A stretch of DNA of 64,000 nucleotides from the NCBI GenBank assembly GCA_024404095.1, contig JAKSQO010000001.1:123577-187576 (forward strand). The letters are read 5' to 3'. This DNA is from Clostridia bacterium. Lineage in GTDB: Bacteria; Bacillota; Clostridia; Oscillospirales; Acutalibacteraceae. The translations under genes and the position numbers were made by a program. The notes beneath the pieces are model-generated. The model ran no database searches. It was not told where the DNA came from and worked only from the letters and a program-made list of their open reading frames with translations. Shown one piece after another: positions 27,649 to 37,318 of this stretch; the stretch's first letter is position 1, and every line of letters begins with the position of its first letter.

Positions 27649-27678
27649 ATTATAGGCTCTCAGACCTTTAATTGTCAA
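27649..27678 (-). promoter_or_regulatory. Promoter of alaS
   Basis: On the minus strand TTGACA, 18 bases, TATAAT. The -35 box is formed by the last codons and stop of the upstream hydrolase gene. It gives alaS its own transcript. Confidence 0.75.
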
Positions 27679-28582
27679 CAGTTTCAGTCACTCTTGTGAA
27701 ATTTTTTCCATCAGAAACAAAAACAATATCGCCGAGTAAATCCGTTCTGAAGGATTCAATATTACGCTTTTTAAGCATTGATTTTGTTTCCTTGTGGGGA
27801 TGTCCGTAGTCATTGTTCTTGCCGCAGCAGATAACAGCATATGTCGGATTGACGGCATCCATCCATTTAGCAGATGAAGATGAGCTGCTTCCGTGATGAC
27901 CTAACTTAAGAATATCGGCGGAATAATCATAGTTGTTTTTCAACATATCGTTTTCCGACTTTTTTTCGGCATCACCTGTCAGCATAACTGACGTTGAGCC
28001 GAATGTAAGCTTGACAACAACCGACATATTGTTGAGATCGTCATAATCCCTTACGGGTGCGAGAATCTGAAATTTCATATCACCGTATGTATAGACATCA
28101 CCAACCTCGGCGAAGTATGCGTTCTCAGCTTTTTTCTCGACAGCATCAAGGAATTTTTCATAACAGGTTGTTGTCGGAACAATCTTATCGGGAATTTCAG
28201 GCATTATAACGTCACCGACGTCGAACGCATTCAGCACATAACCCATACAACCGATATGGTCGGAATGAGGGTGCGTACCGATAACACAGTCAAGCTTTTT
28301 TATACCCTGATTTTTAATGTAATTGATTACCGTTTGTGACTCACCTGTTTCACCAACGTCAACAAGAATTGTCTTTCCGTTACAGGTTATAAGTGTGCAG
28401 TCACCCTGACCGACATCAATAAAATTAACGTACATTTTGCCGTCAACAGGCTGATTAACAAGTCCTGCATCCTTGAATAAGCCATCCGAATCGCTGAAAT
28501 GAGTTATTATCGCAGATATGATAAGGATTGCGGCAATAACAAGAATTGATGTCAGTTTAGAATTTGTTTTTCTTTTTGCCAT
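27668..28582 (-). CDS. Exported ComEC-like metallo-beta-lactamase hydrolase
   Basis: A 304-aa protein with a short basic N-terminus, one membrane helix or uncleaved signal (about 10-27), and a complete metallo-beta-lactamase domain: FIDVGQGDCTLI, then H104-x-H106-x-D108-H109 (THPHSDHIG), GDAEKKSE and the late KLGHHGSSSS. This is the fold found at the C-terminus of ComEC proteins, and it is expected to act outside the membrane, for example as a nuclease. It overlaps ygiQ by 26 bases. The real substrate is unknown. Confidence 0.88.
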   Translation of the reverse strand: MAKRKTNSKLTSILVIAAILIISAIITHFSDSDGLFKDAGLVNQPVDGKMYVNFIDVGQGDCTLITCNGKTILVDVGETGESQTVINYIKNQGIKKLDCVIGTHPHSDHIGCMGYVLNAFDVGDVIMPEIPDKIVPTTTCYEKFLDAVEKKAENAYFAEVGDVYTYGDMKFQILAPVRDYDDLNNMSVVVKLTFGSTSVMLTGDAEKKSENDMLKNNYDYSADILKLGHHGSSSSSSAKWMDAVNPTYAVICCGKNNDYGHPHKETKSMLKKRNIESFRTDLLGDIVFVSDGKNFTRVTETVDN

Positions 28583-30413
28583 AATTGCCGTACCCCTTTC
28601 TCTGACGGATATCCGGTCTTGTATTCGCCTTTGGTTTTATAAGGCACTTTTCAGAAAAACCAATCAAGTCAGCTCGTCCTGCTTTTCTCAAAGCCTCTTC
28701 TACCAAATCTCTGTTGCGCGGCTCATAATACTGAAGCAAAGCTCTCTGTAAAGCCTTGTCGTGCGGAGTTTTCGCAACATAAACCTCCTGCATTGTATAC
28801 GGATCAAGTCCCGTGTAAAACATACAGGTTGAAATTGTACCCGGTGTCGGATAAAAATCCTGCACCTGCTCGGGTCTGATTTTTCTCTTTTTCAGAAAGA
28901 CCGCGAGCTCAACAGCTTCCTTTAAGGTTGAACCGGGATGTGATGACATCAGATAAGGCACAAGATACTGCTCCTTTCCTGCGTCATCGCTGAGCTGAAA
29001 ATACTTTCGTGAAAAGTCAATATAAGCATCAATATGCGGCTTGCCCATCTTATCAAGCACAACCGCAGAGCAATGCTCGGGTGCGACCTTAAGCTGACCG
29101 CTGACGTGATATTTTACAAGCTCACGGAAAAAAGTGTCGTCCTCATCCTTAAGCATATAGTCATATCTGATGCCCGAACGGATGAAAACCTTTTTGACCT
29201 TCGGCAACTCACGGACGGTTCTCAGAATATCAAGATACTCGCTGTGATCAGCCGTCAAAGCCTTACATGGAGTAGGAGCAAGGCATTTTTTACCCTTGCA
29301 AAGTCCGTGATCAAGCTGTTTCAGACAGCTCGAACGTCTGAAGTTGGCGGTAGGTCCGCCTATATCGTGAATATAGCCCTTGAAGTTCGGCAATGTTGTA
29401 AGGAGCTTAGCTTCATTGACTATGGATTCTTTACTTCTTGTCGTAATCGAACGTCCCTGATGGAAAGCAATGGAACAGAAATTGCACGCACCGAAGCAGC
29501 CGCGGTTGTGAGTTATCGAAAACTCAACCTCTTCAATCGCAGGAACACCGCCCTGCTCTTCATAAACAGGATGATATTTGCGCTCATAAGGCAGCGAATA
29601 AACCCAGTCCATTTCCTCCTGCGTGAGCGGCGGCATAGGCGGATTCTGCACAAGCATTTTATTGCCGTGACGCTGTTTTATAAGTTTACCTCTTATGTGA
29701 TCCTGCTCGTCCTGTTGAATCCGGCAGGAAACAGCGTATTCCTTTTTACTTTTTATAACATTTTCAAACGAGGGACATTCTGCACCGCAAAGAGGTGTTT
29801 CGGTAACATCACACGCATAGCACGTACCTCTGACATCACGGATTGAGCTTATATCCTCACCGTTTGAAAGTCTGCGGCAAATTTCTATTGTCTGATTCTC
29901 GCCCATACCGAACGAAAGGATATCAGCCTGTGAATCAAAAAGAATACTTCTGCGGATTTTATCGTCCCAGTAATCATAGTGGGCAAAACGGCGAAGCGAC
30001 GCTTCAAGACCGCCGATAATAATAGGAATATCACCGTAGGCTTCTCTTATACGGTTGCAGTAAACAATAACGGCTCTGTCGGGGCGCAGACCCATAACTT
30101 TTCCCGGGGAATATGCGTCCTGACTTCTGTGCTTCTTTGCCGCTGTATAGTGAGCAACCATTGAATCAATATTTCCCGAGGAAACCATAAAGCCGAGCCT
30201 TGGTCTGCCGAAGCGTTTAAAGTCTTCGGTCGAATGCCAGTCGGGCTGAACAAGCACGGCAACATTATAGCCCTCGGCTTCCATAACTCTTGTAATGATT
30301 GCCGCGCCGAAGCTGGGGTGGTCAACGTAGGCGTCACCTGTTACATAAACAAAGTCAACGCCGTCCCATCCCCTGTCTTCAACCTCCTGTGCTGTAATCG
30401 GCAAAAACATCAA
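28557..30413 (-). CDS. YgiQ family radical SAM protein
   Basis: Iron-sulfur radical SAM enzyme of 618 aa. The cluster motif is CFGACNFC (CxxxCxxC) near residue 310, preceded by the conserved N-terminal B12-binding-like region ([18 protein letters not shown]) and followed by [10 protein letters not shown] and the C-terminal domain. The reaction of YgiQ is not established. It overlaps ftsK by 4 bases and the hydrolase gene by 26. Confidence 0.94.
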   Translation of the reverse strand: MMFLPITAQEVEDRGWDGVDFVYVTGDAYVDHPSFGAAIITRVMEAEGYNVAVLVQPDWHSTEDFKRFGRPRLGFMVSSGNIDSMVAHYTAAKKHRSQDAYSPGKVMGLRPDRAVIVYCNRIREAYGDIPIIIGGLEASLRRFAHYDYWDDKIRRSILFDSQADILSFGMGENQTIEICRRLSNGEDISSIRDVRGTCYACDVTETPLCGAECPSFENVIKSKKEYAVSCRIQQDEQDHIRGKLIKQRHGNKMLVQNPPMPPLTQEEMDWVYSLPYERKYHPVYEEQGGVPAIEEVEFSITHNRGCFGACNFCSIAFHQGRSITTRSKESIVNEAKLLTTLPNFKGYIHDIGGPTANFRRSSCLKQLDHGLCKGKKCLAPTPCKALTADHSEYLDILRTVRELPKVKKVFIRSGIRYDYMLKDEDDTFFRELVKYHVSGQLKVAPEHCSAVVLDKMGKPHIDAYIDFSRKYFQLSDDAGKEQYLVPYLMSSHPGSTLKEAVELAVFLKKRKIRPEQVQDFYPTPGTISTCMFYTGLDPYTMQEVYVAKTPHDKALQRALLQYYEPRNRDLVEEALRKAGRADLIGFSEKCLIKPKANTRPDIRQRKGYGNYGKKKNKF

Positions 30414-33061
30414 TCGTTCTCCTCGTCATCATAATTATCTTCTTCAATCGGGTTTTCTATCGGTGCGGACGCATTTCCGAGCGCATTCATTTCCATCCAC
30501 TGCTGCTTGGAAATAAGAACCTTTCTCGGCTTACTGCCCTCAAACGGACCGACAATCTGTCTTTGTTCAAGCTCATCAACAATTCTTGCGGCTCGCGCAT
30601 AACCGAGCTTCAATTTACGCTGAAGCAGAGTTGTGGAAGCCATCTGAGCCTCGACAACAACCTCGATTGCCTTCGGGAGCATCTCGTCCGCTCCGTCACT
30701 TCCGCCGTCCGAATCACCGCCACCCATAGCGGCAGAGCTTGTCTTCTTAGTCTCCATAGCCGCCTGCTGATTTTCGATTTCCTTCATAACATCTTCATCG
30801 TATGTCTTTTCTTCGTTGCTCTGGTTCTTTATGAACTTGCAGACACCCTCAACCTCTTCATCGGAGAGGAAGCAGCCCTGAACACGTATCGGCTTTGAGA
30901 CACCGACAGGCCCGAAGAGCATATCACCGTTACCGAGGAGCTTTTCAGCACCTGCGGAGTCGAGAATAGTTCTTGAGTCAACCTGTGAAGAAACAGAAAG
31001 AGCGATACGGCTCGGAATATTTGCCTTGATAATACCAGTAATAACGTTAACAGACGGTCTCTGTGTAGCGATTACAAGATGCATACCTGCGGCACGCGCC
31101 ATCTGAGCAAGACGGCAGATAGAATCCTCAACCTCGTTCGGTGCCGCCATCATAAGGTCAGACAGCTCATCAATAAATATAACTATATGGGGCATCGGTG
31201 TAAGAGTTTCATCAGTTTCGGCAAGACGGTTGTAGCCCTTGATATCTCTTACCGCTTTTTCAGAGAACATCTTATATCTCTGAAGCATTTCGGTAACCGC
31301 CCATCCGAGTGCACCTGCGGCCTTACGCGGGTCGGAAACAACAGGAACAAGAAGATGGGGAATACCGTTGTAAACAGTAAATTCAACCTGCTTCGGGTCA
31401 ATCATAACAAGCTTGACCTCGTCAGGAGTCGCATTCATAAGAATGCTGACAATCATCGCATTAAGGCAGACAGACTTACCTGAACCCGTAGTACCTGCGA
31501 TAAGCAAGTGAGGCATCTTGGCAATGTCGGCACAGATTGTGTTGCCTGCAATATCCTTACCGAGAGCAACATTCAGCTTGCTCTTTGCATTCTGATAAAC
31601 AGGTGTTTCAAGAATCTCTCTGAGCGAAACTGTCGAGCGGTTCTTGTTGGGAACTTCAATACCGACAGCGGATTTATTCGGAATCGGAGCTTCGATTCGT
31701 ACGCCCGTTGAAGCAAGTGCAAGTGCAAGGTCATCGGCAAGACTTGTAATCTTGCTGATTTTAACACCTGCGGCGGGCTGAAGTTCATAACGTGTAACCG
31801 AGGGACCTCGGCAGATGTCAACAATCTTTGTTGAAACACCAAAGCTGTTGAGCGTATCAACAAGCTTCTTTGCCTTGTATTTAAGCTCTTCTTCATAGTC
31901 TGCCGAATCCGCATTATTCGCATAATTAAGGCATGTTGCGTCAGGCTTGCGGTAAACAGGCTTAAATAATGCAGACGAAGTATTTTCTTCCTTTGTCTCT
32001 TTCTTTTCAGTCTTCGGAACAGGAGGCTTCGCGAAAGGCTCTTCTGTCTTCGGCTTTTCCTGCTCAGGCTCTTTTTCCTTGACCTTTACGGCCTTGACAG
32101 CAGGCTTCGGTTTATTTATTTTATGAAGTATTTCGTCAAAATTCGGCTCAGTATCCTCAATAACCTCGCCTGTTGTAATATCAATAAAAGGCTTAGGAGC
32201 TTTTTTATTTTCGGGAACCTCACGTTTTTTCTCGTTACCGACAAGCTCCTCAATATACATTCCGTCATCCTCTTCATCGGTAAATGACGGGCCGAGCGGT
32301 GTAGGCTTGAAACCCTTGCGACGTACGGGAATCTCTTCTTCGTTATCATCTCTTACAGGACGGTTATTCTTTCTTTCGGAAACGCCGTTCTTAATTTTTC
32401 CGACAACAAACAGCCATGCGGTAACAACAAGCGAATCTGCAAGAAGGCAAAATACAACAATCAGCAGAATAAACAGAAGTATGCCTGCCGCAACTCTGCC
32501 GAAAAGCATTATCGGAATACCTCCGAATAACGCGCCGAAGAATCCACCGGCACTTTCAACAACATCCGCGCGATAATCCCATATATAGGCAATCTGTTCG
32601 CCGAGGCTGCCCACTTGAGAAGCCGTTGAAAACAGATGAATTATACCCGAAATTATCATCACAAACGCCGCTGAGCCGATAATTCGTATCTTTTCGGGGA
32701 AAAGCGAGCTTTTTGTTGCAATTACAAGGATGATAAAAATAAACATAAGCGGCCAGAAATATGCCGTAATGCCGAACATAAAGAAGAAGAAATTATGTAT
32801 CGCAAGCCATACGTGTTCACCTTTAATAAGTGTGACTGCAAGGAAAATAGCCGCCGCACCTGCAAGAAGAATCATTTTATTCTGTTTGGTGAGCTTTGCT
32901 TTTTCACGGCTCACATTTTTAGCAGGAGCATTGTTTTTGCTTCTTGCTCCCGAGCTTTTGTTTCCTCCTGAACCTGTTTTCGCAGATTTGGAAGAAGTAT
33001 TCTTTTTTGTGTTTTTCTTAACCGCATCAGCTAAGGTGTCGGTCTTTTTCTTTGCTGCCAT
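30410..33061 (-). CDS. ftsK: FtsK/SpoIIIE DNA translocase
   Basis: Septal motor that pumps chromosomal DNA. The Lys-rich N-terminus is followed by about four membrane helices (residues 62-225), a Pro/Glu/Lys-rich linker, and the RecA-like motor (Walker [13 protein letters not shown], Walker [14 protein letters not shown]). The winged-helix gamma domain near the end ([26 protein letters not shown]) reads orientation sequences. At 883 aa it could serve division, forespore packing or both; FtsK and SpoIIIE cannot be separated from sequence alone. It is first in its operon. Confidence 0.96.
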   Translation of the reverse strand: MAAKKKTDTLADAVKKNTKKNTSSKSAKTGSGGNKSSGARSKNNAPAKNVSREKAKLTKQNKMILLAGAAAIFLAVTLIKGEHVWLAIHNFFFFMFGITAYFWPLMFIFIILVIATKSSLFPEKIRIIGSAAFVMIISGIIHLFSTASQVGSLGEQIAYIWDYRADVVESAGGFFGALFGGIPIMLFGRVAAGILLFILLIVVFCLLADSLVVTAWLFVVGKIKNGVSERKNNRPVRDDNEEEIPVRRKGFKPTPLGPSFTDEEDDGMYIEELVGNEKKREVPENKKAPKPFIDITTGEVIEDTEPNFDEILHKINKPKPAVKAVKVKEKEPEQEKPKTEEPFAKPPVPKTEKKETKEENTSSALFKPVYRKPDATCLNYANNADSADYEEELKYKAKKLVDTLNSFGVSTKIVDICRGPSVTRYELQPAAGVKISKITSLADDLALALASTGVRIEAPIPNKSAVGIEVPNKNRSTVSLREILETPVYQNAKSKLNVALGKDIAGNTICADIAKMPHLLIAGTTGSGKSVCLNAMIVSILMNATPDEVKLVMIDPKQVEFTVYNGIPHLLVPVVSDPRKAAGALGWAVTEMLQRYKMFSEKAVRDIKGYNRLAETDETLTPMPHIVIFIDELSDLMMAAPNEVEDSICRLAQMARAAGMHLVIATQRPSVNVITGIIKANIPSRIALSVSSQVDSRTILDSAGAEKLLGNGDMLFGPVGVSKPIRVQGCFLSDEEVEGVCKFIKNQSNEEKTYDEDVMKEIENQQAAMETKKTSSAAMGGGDSDGGSDGADEMLPKAIEVVVEAQMASTTLLQRKLKLGYARAARIVDELEQRQIVGPFEGSKPRKVLISKQQWMEMNALGNASAPIENPIEEDNYDDEEND

Positions 33062-33120
33062 AGCTTCCTCCGTTTTTTATAAAAGAACATACTTTTAGAT
33101 AATAACCCAATATAATGTAT

Positions 33121-33149
33121 ATAATATCATTTTAAGGTATAAATATCAA
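33121..33149 (-). promoter_or_regulatory. Promoter of ftsK operon
   Basis: Minus-strand TTGATA, 17 bases, TATTAT, about 60 bases from the ftsK start. It lies back to back with the epimerase promoter. Confidence 0.6.
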
Positions 33150-33157
33150 TATCTTTA

Positions 33158-33186
33158 TTGATTTTTTTTGCAGGATTGTATATAAT
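33158..33186 (+). promoter_or_regulatory. Promoter of the aldose epimerase gene
   Basis: TTGATT, 17 bases, TATAAT, ending 31 bases upstream of the ATG at 33218. Confidence 0.7.
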
Positions 33187-33217
33187 GTTTTCAAATAAAA
33201 TACAAGGAGCGATTACA

Positions 33218-34072
33218 ATGCTTTTTACAGCTGAAAACGAATATGTTTCAATTTCCGTAAAACAGCTCGGTGCTGAGCTTTCATCTTTCAAGTCCAAGGA
33301 AACAGGAATCGAATACCTCTGGCAGGGAAATCCTGATGTATGGTCAGGTCAGTCTCCTATCCTCTTTCCGATTGTCGGACAGGTGCTTGACAACAAGTTC
33401 CGTGTTGACGGTAAGGAGTACGAAATGTTCCGCCACGGCATAGCAAGAAGAAGAAATTTTGAGCTTAAGGAACAGGGCGAGGGCTATCTCATACTGACAC
33501 AGAGCTGGAACGAGGAATCACTCAAGGCTTACCCATACAAATACATTTTTGACATTGAGTTCCGTCTTGAGGGCAAAAAGCTCACAGTTACACATACAAT
33601 TAAAAATGATGATGACAGAACAATTTATTTTTCAATCGGCGCACATCCCGGCTTCAACTGCAAAATCGGCGACTGGCTTGAGTTTGAGGAAAACGAAACA
33701 CTTGTCTGCGAAAAAATAACGCCAAACGCCATTCTTGACGGCAAGCACTATCCAACTCTTACAGACAGTAAGCGTTTTGACATCACAGCAGATGTTTTCG
33801 TTGATGACGCTCATATTCTTTCAGGCTTCAAGTCAGATACAGTTTACCTTAAGAGTGATTTCCGTCCTCAGGTTATCAAGTTCAACTTCGGCAAGGTTCC
33901 CTACCTCGGTCTGTGGGCAAAACCGGGTGCGGAGTATGTCTGCATTGAGCCGTGGTACGGTCTTAATGATGATGACGAGTATAAAGAAGATTTCTCTCAG
34001 AAGCGTGACATTCAGCATATAGGAACTGATGAAGAGTTTGTATTCCCCTGGAGCGCAGAGATTATCGAATAA
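33218..34072 (+). CDS. Aldose 1-epimerase family protein (LacX-like)
   Basis: Galactose-mutarotase-like fold enzyme of 284 aa that should interconvert sugar anomers. The conserved N-terminal pattern (GAELSSFKSKETGIEYLWQGNP), the FRHGIARRRNFE segment with the active-site His, and the later FSIGAHPGFNC are present. Start at 33218 is supported by AAGGAG; an in-frame ATG at 33158 lies inside the promoter. It is a single-gene transcript ending at the terminator at 34089. Confidence 0.9.
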   Translation: MLFTAENEYVSISVKQLGAELSSFKSKETGIEYLWQGNPDVWSGQSPILFPIVGQVLDNKFRVDGKEYEMFRHGIARRRNFELKEQGEGYLILTQSWNEESLKAYPYKYIFDIEFRLEGKKLTVTHTIKNDDDRTIYFSIGAHPGFNCKIGDWLEFEENETLVCEKITPNAILDGKHYPTLTDSKRFDITADVFVDDAHILSGFKSDTVYLKSDFRPQVIKFNFGKVPYLGLWAKPGAEYVCIEPWYGLNDDDEYKEDFSQKRDIQHIGTDEEFVFPWSAEIIE

Positions 34073-34088
34073 TCCCATATACAGAACA

Positions 34089-34130
34089 ATCCCCGAAAAA
34101 CCATTACGGAATTTCGGGGATATTTTTATT
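34089..34130. terminator. Terminator between convergent epimerase and leucine-rich genes
   Basis: A 10-bp stem (34089-34098 with 34113-34122) and 14-base loop, followed on the plus strand by a T-rich tract. It works best for the plus-strand gene and may also serve the minus-strand gene. Confidence 0.8.
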
Positions 34131-35028
34131 TTACAATTTCAACCTTAAATTTGTTTGTCTGTGCAAACTTTGCCGCAGGTGAATTCGCAGGAGTAACAAT
34201 AGTTATCTGCTTTTCCATCTGAAGAAATGCGGACTTGTCAATTGTTGCTGTCTGTTTCGGAATATATATTTTCTGAACACCTGAATTTGAGACAGCCAAT
34301 GGTCCGATATAAAGAACGCTGTCGGGAAGCTTAAGCTCCTTAAGTCCCTTACATCCGAGGAAGGTTGCGGATTCAAGTCGCTTAACTCCGTCATTGATTG
34401 TAAATGATTTAAGCTCTTCGTGACCGTTGAATGCATAAGGGCTGATTGTTTTTACAGATGCAGGGCAAGCATATGATGACAGATCAGCCGTGGAAAGCGC
34501 GTGATAAATCTTTGTCATGTCCTTGTTGTAAATAACACCGTTTTCAAAAATAAAGTTTTCATTTTTGCTGAAATCAAGCGATTTAATCGCAGTATTCAAA
34601 AATACTGCATCATTGATTTTTTCAAGGTCAGAGGGAATATTTACCTCCTCAAGAGATGCACAGTTGAGGAAAGCACTCTCTCCGAGACTGCGGAGACCGT
34701 CGGGAAGCTTAACGCTTTTGAGAGACTTGCAATCTCTGAACGCATTTTTTTCAACTGTTGTAACATACTTGCTTACTTCAACCGAAACAACATCGCTATC
34801 CTTAAAAGCACCCTCACCGATAGAAACGACTTTTTTACCTCTGAGTCTGTCGGGGAGCTTTACATTCTTTGCATCACCGTAATAACCCATAAGAACTGCG
34901 GTTCCCTTTTCGGTTCCGTCAACAAAGTCAAAATCCCAGACATCCTTGAGGTAGAAATATGAGCCTGTACCGACTGCAATAAGAACCACAAGCACAAAAC
35001 AGGCAACTTTAATTGCATTTTTTAACAT
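34126..35028 (-). CDS. Membrane-anchored leucine-rich repeat (BspA-type) protein
   Basis: A 300-aa protein with a single N-terminal membrane helix (about 8-27) and a run of BspA-type repeats of about 23 residues, each with a pattern such as AFRDCKSLKSVKLPDGLRS. At least seven units can be seen between residues 65 and 285. Such proteins bind other proteins or surfaces outside the cell. It starts eight bases after the GH13 gene, so the two are co-transcribed. No catalytic motif is present. Confidence 0.85.
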   Translation of the reverse strand: MLKNAIKVACFVLVVLIAVGTGSYFYLKDVWDFDFVDGTEKGTAVLMGYYGDAKNVKLPDRLRGKKVVSIGEGAFKDSDVVSVEVSKYVTTVEKNAFRDCKSLKSVKLPDGLRSLGESAFLNCASLEEVNIPSDLEKINDAVFLNTAIKSLDFSKNENFIFENGVIYNKDMTKIYHALSTADLSSYACPASVKTISPYAFNGHEELKSFTINDGVKRLESATFLGCKGLKELKLPDSVLYIGPLAVSNSGVQKIYIPKQTATIDKSAFLQMEKQITIVTPANSPAAKFAQTNKFKVEIVK

Positions 35029-35036
35029 AACACACC

Positions 35037-36704
35037 TCAGAATTTATAGACTCTGACCTCATACGGCTTTGTAACAAAACCGTTGTCAACAATCTTATTG
35101 TCCTTATAGTTGCTTGCAACAAGCTCACCCGCAGAGAGGTCATAGCCCTTGGGTGCTTTGAATTTAACGGAACCCTCCTTGAATGAGCATACAACAAGAA
35201 GCTTTTCATTTCCAAGTACACGCTCATAAACATAGAGGTTGGGATTTGCATGATAATATTCCTTATACTTACCGTAAATAACAAGCTCATTGCCCTTACG
35301 GAAGTTAATAAGCTGACGGTAGAAATTAAGAAGTGAATCGGGATCGTTTTCAGCATCCTCAACATTGATTTCCTTGTAGTTATCATTGATACCAAACCAC
35401 GGTGTACCTGTTGTGAAGCCTGCATTCTCGGACTTGTTCCACTGAACGGGAGTTCTTGCGTTCTCTCTGTTAACCTCAGATGAGAGCTTGAGGAAACGCT
35501 TTTCGCTGAAACCGAGTTTTTTGAAAATACGCCATGTGTTGAATGTAAGAACGTCCTTATAATCATCAACGCTCTTGACAGCCATATTGGTCATACCGAT
35601 TTCCTGACCCTGATAGATAAACGGTGTACCGCACTGAAGAATATACATTGCGGCAAGCATTTTACCGCTCTCAACTCTGTACTTCAAATTACCGTAACGG
35701 TCAATGATACGAGCGTGGTCGTGGTTCTCAATATAAAGTGAGTTCCAGCCGATGCCGTACATCTTATCCTGCCACTTTGTAAGTGTTGACTTAAGCTTTG
35801 TAAGACTGAACGGAACCTTAACCCAGTCTGCCATAAAGCAGTCAGCGTTCATATGGTCAAAGGAAATAAGCATATCAAGAAGCTTATTCTTTCCGTCTGA
35901 GCAAAACTTAACTGCGTCATTGACACTTGTCATCGGACCCTCGCCGACTGTAAAGCAGTCATACTGGTCAGTTACCTTTCTGAACTCAGCAAGATATTCC
36001 TCAAGGTGCGGACCGTGCTTGTAATGCTCAACACCGGTTGCAACAGGAAGCGGGAATCCGTTCGGGAGACCCTCTGCCTTTGAAATAAATGTAATAACAT
36101 CCTCACGGAAGCCGTCAACACCCATGTCAAGCCAGAATTTCATAATTGACTTAACCTCTTCACGTACCTTCGGGTTGTCCATATTGAGGTCGGGCTGACC
36201 CTTTGCAAAAACGTGAAGATAATACTCGTCAAGATTCTCATTGTATTCCCATGCACCGCCCTCAAAAATAGAAAGCCAGTTATTGGGAGGATTCTTGCCG
36301 TTACCCTTGCGCCAGATATAGTAATCATGGTAGGGATTGTCCTTGCTCTTACAGCTTTCGATAAACCACTGATGCTTATCTGATGTGTGATTGACAACAA
36401 GATCCATGAAAACACGCATACCGCGCTCATGAGCACCGTCAAGAATCATCTTAAAATCGTCAAGTGTACCGAATTCGGGGTTAATATTCTTATAATCGGA
36501 AATATCGTAACCATAGTCAGCATTGGGAGTCGGGTAAATCGGTGAGAACCAGATACCGTCAACACCGAGGCTCTTTATATAATCAAGCTTGCTGTAAACA
36601 CCGGGCAGGTCACCGATACCGTCACCGTTGCTGTCGCAGAAGCTTCTTGTCCATATCTGATAAACAGACATCTCTTTATACCAGGTCTTTTTTATTTCAG
36701 CCAT
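35037..36704 (-). CDS. GH13 alpha-glucosidase (oligo-1,6-glucosidase type)
   Basis: Cytoplasmic glucosidase (555 aa, no signal peptide) that splits glucose from short alpha-glucosides. The calcium-binding loop DSNGDGIGD (24-32) is typical of the GH13_31 group. Catalytic residues are D202 (GFREDVI), E255 (FTVGEGP) and D329 (ENHDHAR). The Val-Val after D101 (DLVVNH) fits enzymes that prefer alpha-1,6 links, but the exact specificity is uncertain. It has its own promoter at 36734-36762. Confidence 0.92.
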   Translation of the reverse strand: MAEIKKTWYKEMSVYQIWTRSFCDSNGDGIGDLPGVYSKLDYIKSLGVDGIWFSPIYPTPNADYGYDISDYKNINPEFGTLDDFKMILDGAHERGMRVFMDLVVNHTSDKHQWFIESCKSKDNPYHDYYIWRKGNGKNPPNNWLSIFEGGAWEYNENLDEYYLHVFAKGQPDLNMDNPKVREEVKSIMKFWLDMGVDGFREDVITFISKAEGLPNGFPLPVATGVEHYKHGPHLEEYLAEFRKVTDQYDCFTVGEGPMTSVNDAVKFCSDGKNKLLDMLISFDHMNADCFMADWVKVPFSLTKLKSTLTKWQDKMYGIGWNSLYIENHDHARIIDRYGNLKYRVESGKMLAAMYILQCGTPFIYQGQEIGMTNMAVKSVDDYKDVLTFNTWRIFKKLGFSEKRFLKLSSEVNRENARTPVQWNKSENAGFTTGTPWFGINDNYKEINVEDAENDPDSLLNFYRQLINFRKGNELVIYGKYKEYYHANPNLYVYERVLGNEKLLVVCSFKEGSVKFKAPKGYDLSAGELVASNYKDNKIVDNGFVTKPYEVRVYKF

Positions 36705-36733
36705 AAAAATTTCCTCCTTTATACATTTAGTAA

Positions 36734-36762
36734 ATTATATCACATTACTTTTACAATTACAA
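36734..36762 (-). promoter_or_regulatory. Promoter of GH13-leucine-rich operon
   Basis: Minus-strand TTGTAA, 17 bases, TATAAT, about 30 bases upstream of the GH13 ATG, which has an AAGGAGG site. Confidence 0.7.
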
Positions 36763-36798
36763 CAAAAAATATGCCGTACATCAACAAAATGTACGGCA
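36763..36798 (-). terminator. Terminator of the small gene 36804-37145
   Basis: A 10-bp stem (36772-36781 with 36789-36798) is followed on the minus strand by TATTTTTTG. Confidence 0.82.
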
Positions 36799-36803
36799 GT
36801 TTT

Positions 36804-37145
36804 TCAGTTTTCCTTTACTTCTGGTTCTTCTGCAATTCGTTTGACGTCTTCAATTTCTCTTATTTCATCGAAGCTTTTCAGCATTTCACCCGCTGCAACA
36901 GGAGAAAAATCAGTTTCCTTCGGCGGTTCATATCTCCATAAAGAAACCCATCCGTTGAGGCTGACGCCCTTTACCCAATGGCGTGGGAAGCCTCCGCAGG
37001 ACTGACATTCAAACATCTGATCCGACATAACAAGGAAACGATGTCTGAGTCTTACTCCGCATCTTTCGCTGAGCTCCTCAATGATAAGACGTTCACCTTT
37101 CTTTTTGCTCTCGTTAATAATTTTCTGGACTGTAAAAGGATTCAG
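36804..37145 (-). CDS. Small unknown protein, probable CTG start
   Basis: I do not recognise this protein. The frame from 36804 is open to about 37190, and the translated text looks coding beyond the first ATG at 37028 (for example KKKGERLIIEELSERCGVRLRHRFLVM). Upstream of that ATG there is no ribosome-binding site, while AAAGGAG lies nine bases before CTG at 37145, giving 113 aa. Features are CxxC (CQSCGG), a Trp-rich middle, and an acidic, helical C-terminus. It is a single gene followed by its own terminator. Confidence 0.6.
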   Translation of the reverse strand: MNPFTVQKIINESKKKGERLIIEELSERCGVRLRHRFLVMSDQMFECQSCGGFPRHWVKGVSLNGWVSLWRYEPPKETDFSPVAAGEMLKSFDEIREIEDVKRIAEEPEVKEN

Positions 37146-37263
37146 AAAAATGCACTCCTTTCTGTCCCCAACCCCATAAGCATTACGCTATTGTAATAAT
37201 AACATTTATTCTTTATAATGTCAATAAAGATGATTCTTAATTTACATTTATAATTTAATCACT

Positions 37264-37292
37264 TCACAAAATAAAAATTATGTTATATAATG
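37264..37292 (+). promoter_or_regulatory. Promoter of the hydroxyacid dehydrogenase gene
   Basis: TTCACA, 17 bases, TATAAT, ending 27 bases before the ATG at 37319. Confidence 0.75.
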
Positions 37293-37318
37293 TGTTTATT
37301 AAATTCGGAGGTAATGTT

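Noticed and set aside
27611..27667. T-box leader for alaS
   Set aside because: The gap is only 57 bases and holds no stem I, specifier loop or T-box sequence; it contains a promoter instead.
29034..29846. Plus-strand open frame of 270 codons
   Set aside because: Antisense to ygiQ, whose Fe-S motif and reading are clear; no start signal on the plus strand.
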